64,000 nucleotides of DNA, from NCBI RefSeq assembly GCF_016918765.2, contig NZ_CP092104.1, positions 3,224,001-3,288,000 of the forward strand. The letters run 5' to 3'. The notes under the pieces are model-generated. The model was given only the letters and a program-made list of their open reading frames with translations, made no database searches and was not told where the DNA came from. Below, piece by piece: positions 49,826 to 59,007 of the stretch. The position numbers were made by a program, and so were the translations under genes. The DNA comes from Flagellatimonas centrodinii. GTDB lineage: Bacteria > Pseudomonadota > Gammaproteobacteria > Nevskiales > Nevskiaceae. Position 1 is the first letter of the stretch. Each line of letters starts with the position of its first letter.

Positions 49826-50824
49826 ATGATTCTGCTCGTCGGCGCCGGTGCAGTCGGCACGATTCTCACTGCGTACGTCCTCAATGCCGGCAAGGAGCCC
49901 ATCAAGGTCTATGTGCGCGACCGCGATCTCAGCGGCATGCAGACCGTCGACGCGGTTCGGGTCGATCACGTCACCAGCGGACGCCCGCCCCTGATCCTGC
50001 CGAAGCCCGCACTCACCACCTCGCTGGACCTTGCGGGGGTCGACTACCTGGTGCTGTGCGTGAAATTTCCCGACCTCGCGGGCGTGCTCGAGCAGATCCC
50101 CGCCATTCCTTCGGGCTGCACCCTGATTTCCACCCTCAACGGCGTCAACAGCCTGCGGGTGATCCGCGAGCGCTTCCCGCAGGCGCGCGTGGTGCCGATG
50201 AGCATCATGTTCAACGGTCAACGGCTGGGGCCCCTGCACGCCCGCATCACCACCAAGCCGATCGTCATGGCCGGCAGCGACGATGCACGACTGCTGGGCC
50301 TGTTCGGTCGCTCCGGCATGCAGGTGCTGCAGGTGGCCGGAGAAGCGGCGGTGTGGGGCAAGTTGCTGATCAATCTTGCCAACGCCATCGGCGCCGCCAC
50401 CCACACCACCTTCAAGGACCTGTTCACCCATCCGGATCTGCGCGCCTGCTATGTCGGCGTGCTGGATGAGGCGATCGCGGTCCTGGCCGCGGCCGGCATC
50501 CGCTACAAGCTGCCGATGCCGGTGGGGTATGCCGGCTATCGGTTGTTGCTGCTGCACGGCGGGCCGGTGCTGTGGTGGATCGCCAAGTTCAAGAACGGGC
50601 TCGAAGAGGGCAGCTACCCGTCGATGGTGGCGGACCTCGAGCATGGCCGGATCACCGAGATCAGCCAGCTCAACGGCGAAATCGTCTGCCTCGGCGAACG
50701 CTGCCGGCATCCGACACCGGTGAACCGGGAGCTGACGGCGCTGATCACCGCGATGCATGGCGCGCCCGCCAAATACCTGACCCCGGGTGAGTTGCGACAG
50801 CGCCTCGGCGTCGGCCGCGGATGA
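49826..50824 (+). CDS. Ketopantoate-reductase-like (PanE/ApbA) dehydrogenase
   Basis: 332 aa. Rossmann loop MILLVGAGAVGTI at the N-terminus, TLNGVNSLRVI, and a C-terminal domain with WGKLLINLANAIGAATHTTF (ApbA-C, K-x-x-x-N motif). It reduces ketopantoate or a related keto acid with NADPH; many paralogues have other substrates. Overlaps the SelO gene by 4 nt. Confidence 0.85.
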   Translation: MILLVGAGAVGTILTAYVLNAGKEPIKVYVRDRDLSGMQTVDAVRVDHVTSGRPPLILPKPALTTSLDLAGVDYLVLCVKFPDLAGVLEQIPAIPSGCTLISTLNGVNSLRVIRERFPQARVVPMSIMFNGQRLGPLHARITTKPIVMAGSDDARLLGLFGRSGMQVLQVAGEAAVWGKLLINLANAIGAATHTTFKDLFTHPDLRACYVGVLDEAIAVLAAAGIRYKLPMPVGYAGYRLLLLHGGPVLWWIAKFKNGLEEGSYPSMVADLEHGRITEISQLNGEIVCLGERCRHPTPVNRELTALITAMHGAPAKYLTPGELRQRLGVGRG

Positions 50825-52263
50825 CCGCGACGCCCTACGAAACCGCCTGGGGCGCTCTGGGCGAGCCCTGGGCGGTTGCGGTCGAGACGACGCCGCTGCC
50901 GGATCTGAAACTGGCGCATGTATCGGAGACACTGGCTGCCACGCTGTCGTTGCCCGGGCTCGCGGCCGGCAGCCCGGCGCTGCGGGCGGTGATGGCAGGC
51001 GCACAGCCCCTGCCCGGCGCGCAGCCGGTGGCGACCGTCTATGCCGGACATCAGTTTGGCCAGTTCGTCCCGCAACTGGGGGACGGCCGCGCCCACCTGA
51101 TCGGGGTCCACACCGATGCAGCCGGGGCCCGTCACGAGCTGCAGCTCAAGGGCAGCGGCCCGACACCGTTCTCGCGCTTTGCCGACGGCCGGGCGGTGCT
51201 GCGGTCCAGCCTGCGCGAATACGTAGCCAGCGAGGCCCTGCACGCCCTGGGCGTCCCCACCACCCGGGCACTCGCCCTCGGCGTGTCCTCCGAGCCGGTG
51301 CGACGCGAACGCATGGAGCGTGCGGCCACCGTACTCCGCGTGGCACCCAGCTTTCTGCGCTTCGGTCACTTCGAATACTGGGCCTATCGGGGTCAACTGC
51401 AACAGCTTCGTCAGCTCGCGGACTGGGCGATCGCCAACTGGTTTCCCCAGTTCGAGGGTCGCTACGCCGACTGGCTCGGTGACATCATCGACCGTACCGC
51501 AGACCTGATCGTCCACTGGCAGACGCTGGGTTTCTGTCATGGGGTGATGAACACCGACAACATGAGTCTGCTCGGCCTGACACTCGACTATGGTCCGTAC
51601 GGTTTTCTCGATGCCTACGATCCCGGTCACATCTGCAACCACAGTGACGAGGCCGGGCGCTATGCCTACGACCAGCAGCCGCATGTGGCGCACTGGAATT
51701 GCGCGCGACTGCTGGAAGCCTGTCTGTCTTTGCTCGATCCCGACCAGGACCGCGCGCTGACCACGGCACGGGCGCTGCTTGAACGGTTTCCGACGCGCTT
51801 CCGCGCGACCGCCGGACGCGCCTGGCGCACCAAGTTTGGTCTCGGCGAACACCGCGACGACGACGACACGTTGATGAATGGCTTCCTCGATCTGCTGGCC
51901 CGCGGGCGCCATGACTTCACCACCTGCTTCCGCGCCCTGCCGGACCCCGACCGGCTGCACGACCTGATCCTCGATCAGGCCGCGCTTGACACGTGGTACC
52001 GCCAGTACCGCGATCGCCGCGACGACGAGCGCGCCGACACGGTTGCCCGGGAGGCCCTGCAGCGATCGGCCAATCCGGCACGGGTGCCCCGCAACCACCT
52101 GTTGCAACTGGCCATCACCGCAGCCGAGCAGGACGACTTCGCGCCGCTGTCGCGACTCATGGACGCCCTGTCGGCGCCCTACCAGGATGCCGACGAATTC
52201 GCCGACCTGGCCGACCTGCCGCCTGCGTGGGCCGCCGCCCTCAGCGTCAGTTGCTCATCCTGA
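50821..52263 (+). CDS. selO: SelO protein adenylyltransferase (YdiU/UPF0061)
   Basis: 480 aa pseudokinase-fold AMPylase. Conserved stretches: YAGHQFGQFVPQLGDGRA, ELQLKGSGPTPFSRFADGRA, FCHGVMNTDNMSLLG and LDYGPYGFLDAYDP. The C-terminus VSCSS carries the conserved Cys that is Sec in eukaryotic SelO. It AMPylates proteins in redox homeostasis (known for the family). Starts ATGA over the stop of the PanE-like gene. Confidence 0.93.
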   Translation: MTATPYETAWGALGEPWAVAVETTPLPDLKLAHVSETLAATLSLPGLAAGSPALRAVMAGAQPLPGAQPVATVYAGHQFGQFVPQLGDGRAHLIGVHTDAAGARHELQLKGSGPTPFSRFADGRAVLRSSLREYVASEALHALGVPTTRALALGVSSEPVRRERMERAATVLRVAPSFLRFGHFEYWAYRGQLQQLRQLADWAIANWFPQFEGRYADWLGDIIDRTADLIVHWQTLGFCHGVMNTDNMSLLGLTLDYGPYGFLDAYDPGHICNHSDEAGRYAYDQQPHVAHWNCARLLEACLSLLDPDQDRALTTARALLERFPTRFRATAGRAWRTKFGLGEHRDDDDTLMNGFLDLLARGRHDFTTCFRALPDPDRLHDLILDQAALDTWYRQYRDRRDDERADTVAREALQRSANPARVPRNHLLQLAITAAEQDDFAPLSRLMDALSAPYQDADEFADLADLPPAWAAALSVSCSS

Positions 52264-52381
52264 CGTCGCCGAACTTCCGGCCGACGGGGCGTTCATATGC
52301 AGTACCAGAACCAGAACCGGCATCCGACCCGACCGCCATGGCAGCCGGCACGGGCGCCCATGGAACACTAGGGAGTTGATG

Positions 52382-53443
52382 ATGATTCGCGTCCACCGCT
52401 CGTGGGCCCTGCTGCTCTGCAGCCTGGCCGGTCCGCTTGGCGCCCAGACCCCGGTACCGGTCGAGATTCTGAAGCTGTCTGCGACGGCGCCCGAGGCGCG
52501 TCTGGAGCTGACCGGCAGTGTCACCACCGCCCAGGTTTCGCGGGTCTCGCCCGAGGTGGCGGGCAAGGTGGCCAGCGTGGCGTTGGAAGCCGGTGATCCG
52601 GTCGCCGCCGGGGCCCCGCTGTTGCAACTCGATGTCCAGCTCGCCCGCCTCGCCGAGGCCCGCAGCCAGGCGGCGGTGGATGAGGCCGCCGTGGCCGCGG
52701 CAGAGGCCGCACGGCTGGTGACCGAAGCCCGGCGCCTGGTCTCCCGTGGCAACCTTCCGGCCAGCCAATTGGCGGTGCGCGAAGCGGCGCAGGCGCAGGC
52801 CGACGCGGTGGTGGCGCGCCTGCAGGCGGAAGCTGACGAGCAGGCGGAGCGGGTGCGGCGGCATACCGTGCGCGCGCCCTTCAATGGCACCGTCAGCGCG
52901 CGCCTGACCGAGCCGGGCGAATGGGTCAGCCCGGGCACTGCGGTGATGGAGGTGCTGGCGCTGCAGGATCTCCGACTCGATGTCCAGGTCCCGCAGGAAC
53001 ATTACGGCCGCCTCGCGCCCGACCTGCCGGTGAAACTGCGCTTCGACCATCGACCGGCGACCGTTGTCGACGGCCGCGTCATCGCCCAGGTCCCGCAGGC
53101 CAGCGCCGACGCCCGCACCTTTCTGCTGCGGGTCGGTTTCACCACCGATCTGCCGGTGGTGCCCGGCATGTCCGCCCAGGTGCAGCTACCGCTTCCGGCC
53201 CTCGCTGGCGCCTTCAGCGTGCCGCGCGATGCCATTCTGCGACGGGCCGACGGCACCGCTTCGGTGTGGGTGGTGGACCGCAATACATCGCCGCCGGTCG
53301 CGCGCGATATCGCCGTCACTCTCGGCGCGCCGCGCGGGGACCGGGTCGAGGTGCGGGGTCCGTTACCGGCCGGGGCCGAGCTGATCGTGCGCGGCAATGA
53401 GCGCCTGCAGCCGGGCCAGCCCCTGACCGTCCGCAGCCGCTGA
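52382..53443 (+). CDS. Periplasmic adaptor (membrane fusion protein) of an RND efflux pump
   Basis: 353 aa. Signal peptide LLLCSLAGPLGA. The lipoyl/barrel halves are VSPEVAGKVASVALEAGDPV and RRHTVRAPFNGTVSARLTEPGEWV. An alanine-rich coiled-coil hairpin lies between them (AEARSQAAVDEAAVAAAEAA). Two ATGs are adjacent; the second (52382) has GGGAG at better spacing. It links the inner-membrane RND pump 7 nt downstream to an outer-membrane channel that is not encoded here. Confidence 0.9.
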   Translation: MIRVHRSWALLLCSLAGPLGAQTPVPVEILKLSATAPEARLELTGSVTTAQVSRVSPEVAGKVASVALEAGDPVAAGAPLLQLDVQLARLAEARSQAAVDEAAVAAAEAARLVTEARRLVSRGNLPASQLAVREAAQAQADAVVARLQAEADEQAERVRRHTVRAPFNGTVSARLTEPGEWVSPGTAVMEVLALQDLRLDVQVPQEHYGRLAPDLPVKLRFDHRPATVVDGRVIAQVPQASADARTFLLRVGFTTDLPVVPGMSAQVQLPLPALAGAFSVPRDAILRRADGTASVWVVDRNTSPPVARDIAVTLGAPRGDRVEVRGPLPAGAELIVRGNERLQPGQPLTVRSR

Positions 53444-53450
53444 GACTGCC

Positions 53451-56400
53451 ATGCTCGATGCCCTGCTGCGCCGCGGCACCCTGATCGCCGTCATCACCCT
53501 CATCATCAGCCTGCTCGGCGTGCTGGCGGCCCTACGGGTGCCGATTCAGATGATTCCCGACCTCGACGTGCGGGTCATCAGCGTCGAGACCCGATGGTCT
53601 GGCGCCACGCCGCAGGATGTCGAGAAGGAAATCCTGATCGAGCAGGAGGATGTGCTGCGCAGCATCCCCAGCCTGCAGCGGATGAAGTCGACCGCCAGCA
53701 CCGGCGAAGCCGTGATCGAACTGGAATTCCCGTTCGGGGTGGATCTCAACGAGGCGTTGATCCGCGTCAACAACGCGCTCAGCCAGGTGCCCGCCTACCC
53801 GGAAAACGTTGACGAGCCGCAGCTGTTTGCCAACTCGTTTTCGGCCAACGCCTTCATGTACTTCCGCATTCAGCCGCTCGCCGGCAATCCGCAATCCCTG
53901 GACATTGACCTGATCCGCGATTTCGTCGACGACGAGGTCCGCCCGCGACTGGAGCGCGTCCCCGGGGTTTCGCAGGTGGACATCCGCGGTGGCGCCGAGC
54001 GGCAGGTGCAGGTGCGGGTGGACCCGGCCCGGCTGGCCGAGCGAGGACTGACCCTGACCGACGTGCGCGACGCCATCCGCGCCCGCAACCGTGATGTCTC
54101 CGCCGGCGACCTCGAAACCGGCAAGCGTCGCTACCTGCTTCGCACCAGCGGCCGCTATCGCGATCTCGCGGCACTCGAAGACACCCTGCTGACCCGGGGC
54201 GGCCGCGCCGAAGTCCGCCTGCGCGATGTCGCCACAGTGGTGATGGACCACTTCGAGGTCCGCGCCCTGTCGCGGGTCAACGGTGTTGCCAATGTCAGTC
54301 TGGCGGTCCGTCGGGAACTCGGCTCCAACGTCATCGCCATCAAGGAGGCGATGCTGCCGGCGGTGGCCCGGGTCAACCGCGAGGTGCTGCAACCGGCAGG
54401 CCTGGAGATGCAACTGATCTCCGACGACGTCCGCTATGTCGAGGCCTCGGTGGCCAACGTCTGGCAGAACCTGCTGCTCGGCGCGGTGCTGGCCGGGGGT
54501 GTGTTGTGGCTGTTCTTCCGCAGCGTGCCGATGACCCTGGTGGGGATGATGGGCATCCCCATCTGCACGGTCGCGGCCTTCCTCGGGCTGCTGGCGTTCG
54601 GCCGCACCCTCAACGTCATCTCGCTGGCCGGGGTCGCCTTCGCCATCGGCATGACACTGGACAACAGCATCGTCGTGCTCGAGAGCATCGAGCGGGCGCG
54701 GCGCCGCGGGCTCGGCGCGGCGCAGGCGGCCCTGCAGGGCGTGCAGGAGGTCTGGCCGGCCGTGCTGGCCGCAACGCTGACCACCATCCTGGTGTTCGCG
54801 CCAATCCTGTTCATCGAGCAGGAGGCGGGCCAGCTCTACTCCGATATCGCGGTCGCCATCTCGGCGTCGATCTTCGTCTCGATGCTGGTGGCGATCAGCG
54901 TGATTCCGGTGGCCAGTCAGCGGCTCCGCTTCGCCGCGCCGGTGGCCGACGGCGGGCACCCCTCGCCACCGCGCTGGGTCGACACCCTGTTGGCGACCTC
55001 GCGGCGACAATGGGCCTGCATCATCGGTGTGACCGCGCTGACCGCCGCCGCCACCGTGGCGCTGATGCCGGAAGCCGAGTATCTGCCCGAAGGCGAGGAA
55101 CCCAAGACCTTCGCCCGCATGCTGGCACCCCCCGGCTACAACCTGGCGGAAATGGCCACCATCGCCGAGCAGGTGGAGGCGCACTTTCTGCCCCATGTCG
55201 AAGGCAATGGTACCGACACCATTCCGCCGATCGCCTATTTCAACCTGCAGGTACAGCCGGAACAGCTCCGGGTCATCGCCGAAACCGTCGACCCCGGCGA
55301 TATCGACCACCTGATGAATGCCTTGACCGACCATTTCCGCAGTTATCCCGGCATGCGGGCGTTCGCCGCGCGCGGCTCCATCATCTCCAGCAACGATGGC
55401 GGCACCCGCAGCGTCAACGTCGACATCACCGGCAGCGATCTGGCAACGCTCTACCAGACCGCAGAGCAGGTCTACCAGCGCGCCGGCCGCGTGCTGACCG
55501 ATCCGCAGATCAACTCCGAACCCAGTGCCCTGACGCTGGCACAGCCGCTGGTGGAGCTGCAGCCGGACTGGTCGCGGCTGGCCGAGGTGGAGTGGAACGC
55601 AGCCGATTTCGGCTACGCGGTGGCGGCATTGACCGACGGGGCCTTCGTGGACGAGTACTTCGAAGGCGACGACAAGGTCGACATCTTCCTGTTCAGTCAG
55701 GCCGGGCAGGCGCAGTCACTGGCCGCCGTGCAGCAGCTGCCGGTGGCGACCCCGGGCGGCACCGTGCTGCCGATCGGCGCCCTCGCCCGCTGGGTAGAAA
55801 CGGTCGACACCGGCACCGTGCGCCGCATCAATGGCCAGCGCACCGTCACCCTCAACATCATCCCGCCGCGCAGTATCGCGCTCGAAACCGGCGTCGACAC
55901 GGTGCAGCGCGACGTCATCGATGCCCTGATCGACGAGGGGGCGATCCCGGCCGGTGTCAGTCTCGACATCTCCGGCGCCGCCGATCAGCTCGACGCCACC
56001 CGCGAAGCGCTGGGCGCCAACTTCATCGTCGCCATGCTGCTCTGCTATCTGCTGCTGGTGGCGATCTTCACCCACTGGGGCTATCCGCTGCTGATCCTGC
56101 TGACGGTGCCGCTGGGGATCGCGGGCGGCATCATCGGGCTGTGGCTGCTCAACCTGATCGGCGGACCGGTCGCCGGCATCCGGCAGCCGTTCGACCTGAT
56201 CACCATGCTCGGCTTCCTGATTCTGCTGGGCACGGTGGTGAACAACCCGATCCTGGTGGTCGAACGGACCCGCGAACACCTGCGCAACGGCTTGGCGGTG
56301 GCCGAGGCGGTCCGCACGGCAGTGGCCGAGCGGTTGCGCCCGGTGATGATGACGACACTGACCACCACCTTCGGGCTTGGCCCGCTGGTGTTGATTCCCG

Positions 56401-56546
56401 GCGCCGGCACCGAGCTCTACCGCGGGGTCGGCGCGGTGGTGTTGTTCGGCCTGCTGTTCTCGTCGGCCGTCACGCTGACGGTACTGCCCTGTCTGCTGTC
56501 GCAGGTCCTCCTCTGGGCGCGACGACGGACGCCTGCGCTACCCTGA
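53451..56546 (+). CDS. AcrB/HAE-type RND efflux transporter
   Basis: 1031 aa, normal for an AcrB-type trimeric pump. N-terminal helix LIAVITLIISLLGVLAALRV followed by MIPDLDVRVISVETRWSG. The helix-4 motif is GMTLDNSIVVLESIERARRRG, where AcrB has two Asp; here the second is Asn, so proton coupling may differ. The C-terminal half has MLGFLILLGTVVNNPILVVE and LRPVMMTTLTTTFGLGPL. Operon partner is the adaptor immediately upstream. Substrates unknown. Confidence 0.92.
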   Translation: MLDALLRRGTLIAVITLIISLLGVLAALRVPIQMIPDLDVRVISVETRWSGATPQDVEKEILIEQEDVLRSIPSLQRMKSTASTGEAVIELEFPFGVDLNEALIRVNNALSQVPAYPENVDEPQLFANSFSANAFMYFRIQPLAGNPQSLDIDLIRDFVDDEVRPRLERVPGVSQVDIRGGAERQVQVRVDPARLAERGLTLTDVRDAIRARNRDVSAGDLETGKRRYLLRTSGRYRDLAALEDTLLTRGGRAEVRLRDVATVVMDHFEVRALSRVNGVANVSLAVRRELGSNVIAIKEAMLPAVARVNREVLQPAGLEMQLISDDVRYVEASVANVWQNLLLGAVLAGGVLWLFFRSVPMTLVGMMGIPICTVAAFLGLLAFGRTLNVISLAGVAFAIGMTLDNSIVVLESIERARRRGLGAAQAALQGVQEVWPAVLAATLTTILVFAPILFIEQEAGQLYSDIAVAISASIFVSMLVAISVIPVASQRLRFAAPVADGGHPSPPRWVDTLLATSRRQWACIIGVTALTAAATVALMPEAEYLPEGEEPKTFARMLAPPGYNLAEMATIAEQVEAHFLPHVEGNGTDTIPPIAYFNLQVQPEQLRVIAETVDPGDIDHLMNALTDHFRSYPGMRAFAARGSIISSNDGGTRSVNVDITGSDLATLYQTAEQVYQRAGRVLTDPQINSEPSALTLAQPLVELQPDWSRLAEVEWNAADFGYAVAALTDGAFVDEYFEGDDKVDIFLFSQAGQAQSLAAVQQLPVATPGGTVLPIGALARWVETVDTGTVRRINGQRTVTLNIIPPRSIALETGVDTVQRDVIDALIDEGAIPAGVSLDISGAADQLDATREALGANFIVAMLLCYLLLVAIFTHWGYPLLILLTVPLGIAGGIIGLWLLNLIGGPVAGIRQPFDLITMLGFLILLGTVVNNPILVVERTREHLRNGLAVAEAVRTAVAERLRPVMMTTLTTTFGLGPLVLIPGAGTELYRGVGAVVLFGLLFSSAVTLTVLPCLLSQVLLWARRRTPALP

Positions 56547-56575
56547 ACACTTCCTCCCCCGCACCAAGGATCGAC

Positions 56576-57331
56576 ATGGAGCCGGCCACCCCGTCGCTGT
56601 GGCGACGCATCAGCATCCTCGACTGGCTGATGCTGTTGCTCGCCATTTTTTCGGTGGGCCTGCTGGCCTGGGAGACCTGGGGCGACGTCACGCCGCAACA
56701 GCGGACCTGGATTCTCCGCACCGATGTTGCCATCTGCGCCGTATTCGCCGCCGAATTCCTGCTGCGCTGGCGGGTCAGCGGCTGGCGTCGGGATTTCCTC
56801 TGGCGCAACTGGTACGAGATTCTCGGCATGATCCCGGTCGCCCACCCGGCGATTCGTGGATTCCGTCTGTTCCGGGTGATCCGCATCGTGGTGCTGCTGG
56901 CCCGCTTCGGCCGGGCTGCCGACCGCGCCTTCGGCGAAGCCATCACGCAACGGGTGCTCACGCACTTCACCGGCGTGATCGTCAACACCATCAAGCGCCC
57001 GATCACGGTGGCGGTACTGGAAGAGGTCGGCCAGGTCCTGAGTCGCGGCCACTACACCCGCAACATCGCCAACGCACTGGAAGAAAACCAGTACGAACTG
57101 CGGGCGATGATCCAGGAAAAGCTCAAGGACGACCCGCAGACCGGCCGGCTGTCACGGCTGCCGTTCTACGACGAGGTGGTGCAGAGCGTCATCGACACGG
57201 CGATGCGCGTGATCGAACAGGTGCTGCATGACCCTCGCACCGACGAGCTGGTCGCCGATCTGCTGCGTGAGAATCTCGACCAGCTGCGTGCCGAACTGCG
57301 CAGCAGCCCGCGACTGCGCTCAGACCAGTAG
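56576..57331 (+). CDS. Voltage-sensor-like membrane protein lacking a pore
   Basis: 251 aa. Four N-terminal helices: DWLMLLLAIFSVGLLAWET, TDVAICAVFAAEFLLRW, a third near YEILGMIPVA, and an S4-like FRLFRVIRIVVLLARFGR with arginines every third residue. No pore loop (TVGYGD) or S5-S6 pair follows. The rest (residues 120-251) is a charged cytoplasmic helical region (ALEENQYELRAMIQEKL). Annotated relatives are called ion transporters, but it is closer to a bare voltage-sensor domain. AAGGA lies 5 nt before the ATG; it follows the RND gene by 29 nt. Confidence 0.75.
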   Translation: MEPATPSLWRRISILDWLMLLLAIFSVGLLAWETWGDVTPQQRTWILRTDVAICAVFAAEFLLRWRVSGWRRDFLWRNWYEILGMIPVAHPAIRGFRLFRVIRIVVLLARFGRAADRAFGEAITQRVLTHFTGVIVNTIKRPITVAVLEEVGQVLSRGHYTRNIANALEENQYELRAMIQEKLKDDPQTGRLSRLPFYDEVVQSVIDTAMRVIEQVLHDPRTDELVADLLRENLDQLRAELRSSPRLRSDQ

Positions 57332-57727
57332 CAGCGTCGCAATACCCCGCCACAGACACAGCGCCGCCATCACCGCCAGCAGGATGAAGGTCAACAAGGT
57401 GCCGTAGAAGCGGCCGAAGAACCACTTCTCGGTGAAGCTCAGGGCGATCCCGTGCAGCACCCGCGCCACCACCAGGGTCAGCCCCAGCACATGCAGCAGC
57501 CAGACCGGCAGGGTGCCGCCGAGCTCGAGGATGCCGAGCAGGATCAGTGACAGCGGCGTGTACTCGGCGAAGTTGCCGTGCCCGCGGATGCGCCGCAGCA
57601 GACCGGCGTTGCCGCCGTCACCGAGCCCGACGCCCTGAGGGCCTGAACGGCCCTGCACGACACGGACACTCAGGGCGAGAAACAGGAGGGCCAACAGGCC
57701 CGCGTACAACGAGGTGATGGTCAGCAT
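57320..57727 (-). CDS. MAPEG-family membrane protein
   Basis: 135 aa, four helices. SLYAGLLALLFLALSVRVVQ, RRIRGHGNFAEYTPLSLILL (the family's E-x-x-P-x-x-L core) and VLHGIALSFTEKWFFGRFYG. MAPEG proteins act on glutathione or lipid electrophiles in membranes. Its 3' end overlaps the convergent voltage-sensor-like gene by 12 nt. Confidence 0.88.
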   Translation of the reverse strand: MLTITSLYAGLLALLFLALSVRVVQGRSGPQGVGLGDGGNAGLLRRIRGHGNFAEYTPLSLILLGILELGGTLPVWLLHVLGLTLVVARVLHGIALSFTEKWFFGRFYGTLLTFILLAVMAALCLWRGIATLLLV

Positions 57728-57787
57728 CTGCGGCGACTCCCTTGTCTTTCCGAACCGGGAGCTTAGGTCATCGCCGCGCCGTCGTCT

Positions 57788-58693
57788 TCAGGCGCGGGCG
57801 GCGTTGGCGCCGATCAGCTCGGCCCAGCGCGGCATCAGCGGCAGCGCGAAGTCATGTCCCATTCCGGCCACCAACTCCAGTCGGGCGTCGCGAATCAACT
57901 GCGCACTGCGCTGCCCGCAGGCCGGACGCAGCAAGGGGTCGGACAGGCCGTGGATCACCTGGGTCGGTGCCCGGACCTGGCTCAGCAGGGGTTCGAAACT
58001 GCCGGTCGCCAGAATCGCCTGTGTCTGTCGCACCATGCCGCGCGGTCGAAAGGCACGGTCGTAGGCGCGCCCGGCGACCCGCGCACGATATTCGGTCGGC
58101 GTTGGAAAGCCCGGGCTGCCGATGCGCTTCAGCATCGCCGTGGTGCGCCGGATCACCCCCTCGCGGGTGGTCGGCCGCGGCCCGACGCCGGCCATCCGCC
58201 ACAGCACGTCGAGACGCGCCACTGGCAACCGGGGGTGGTTGGTGGTCGACATGATCGAGGTCAGGCTATGGACCCGCGACGGCCGGGTGGCAGCGACGAT
58301 CTGCCCGACCATGCCGCCCATCGACACCCCCACCACATGAGCGCGACCGACCGCCAGATGATCGAGCAGTCCGACCGCGTCATCAGCAAGATCATGGAGG
58401 GTGTAGTTGCTGCGGGTTTCACGTCCGAAGCGACTGCGCAGCCAGTCCTGTGGCAGGTGGGGCGCAATCCCGCGGTCGGCGTCGTCCGACAGGCCGGCAT
58501 CCCGATGATCGAAGCGGATCAAGCGGAAGCCGCGCGCCAGCAGGTCCTGACACAGGGCATCCGGCCAGTGGATCAATTGCCCGCCGAGGCCCATGATCAT
58601 CAGCAGCGGCTCGCCGCGGTCGGACCCTGCCGCCTCCCACGCCAGCGACAGCCCATTGACACGGGCCGAGCCCGACTCCCAGCAGATTTCCAT
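57788..58693 (-). CDS. Alpha/beta hydrolase
   Basis: 301 aa. Oxyanion region LMIMGLGGQLIHW, nucleophile elbow GVSMGGMVGQI, acid in HGLSDPLLRP and His in GMGHDF. Similar to carboxylesterases and aromatic-ring-fission hydrolases. No partner gene gives a substrate. Confidence 0.88.
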   Translation of the reverse strand: MEICWESGSARVNGLSLAWEAAGSDRGEPLLMIMGLGGQLIHWPDALCQDLLARGFRLIRFDHRDAGLSDDADRGIAPHLPQDWLRSRFGRETRSNYTLHDLADDAVGLLDHLAVGRAHVVGVSMGGMVGQIVAATRPSRVHSLTSIMSTTNHPRLPVARLDVLWRMAGVGPRPTTREGVIRRTTAMLKRIGSPGFPTPTEYRARVAGRAYDRAFRPRGMVRQTQAILATGSFEPLLSQVRAPTQVIHGLSDPLLRPACGQRSAQLIRDARLELVAGMGHDFALPLMPRWAELIGANAARA

Positions 58694-58833
58694 GACGCGA
58701 CCGTGACCTTTCGATGACCGTTTGATGACGGTCGCGAAGGTAGCAGTTCACAGCGGGATTGCGGGGCGCTGTCATATGACAGGCGACGAACGGTCGGCGC
58801 CTGTGGCGGCCGCCCGGAGGATCGGTGAAGGAG

Positions 58834-58909
58834 TGGTGGAGCGGAGGAGGATCGAACTCCCGACCTCTGCATTGCGAACGCAGCGCTCTCCCAGCTGAGC
58901 TACCGCCCC
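58834..58909 (-). tRNA. tRNA-Ala (anticodon CGC)
   Basis: 76 nt with encoded CCA. Minus-strand 5' end GGGGCGGTAGCTCAGC, anticodon loop TTCGCAA (anticodon CGC, reads GCG), T arm GGGAGTTCGATCCTCC and acceptor CCGCTCC-ACCA. All four stems pair; one G-T in the acceptor. It is complete and functional-looking. Confidence 0.96.
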
Positions 58910-58923
58910 ACACGAGGGCGCGA

Positions 58924-58951
58924 AGTGTAGCACTTCGGCGACCGCTTTCCA
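58924..58951 (-). promoter_or_regulatory. Promoter of the tRNA-Ala gene
   Basis: On the minus strand TGGAAA (58951-58946) and TACACT (58929-58924) are separated by 16 nt, about 14 nt before the tRNA. A GC-rich discriminator (GCGCCC) follows, as in growth-rate-controlled promoters. The -10 lies in a GAAGTG-TAG-CACTTC palindrome. Confidence 0.55.
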
Positions 58952-59007
58952 GCGCCCCCGGGGCCCACTGGCGTCTGTGGTCGGCGCCGCCTACCCTTGC
59001 GCCCACC

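Noticed and set aside
54506-56540. Long alternative frame inside the RND pump gene
   Set aside because: Arginine/histidine-rich shadow frame; only the part after 56576 is real, and it is reported separately.
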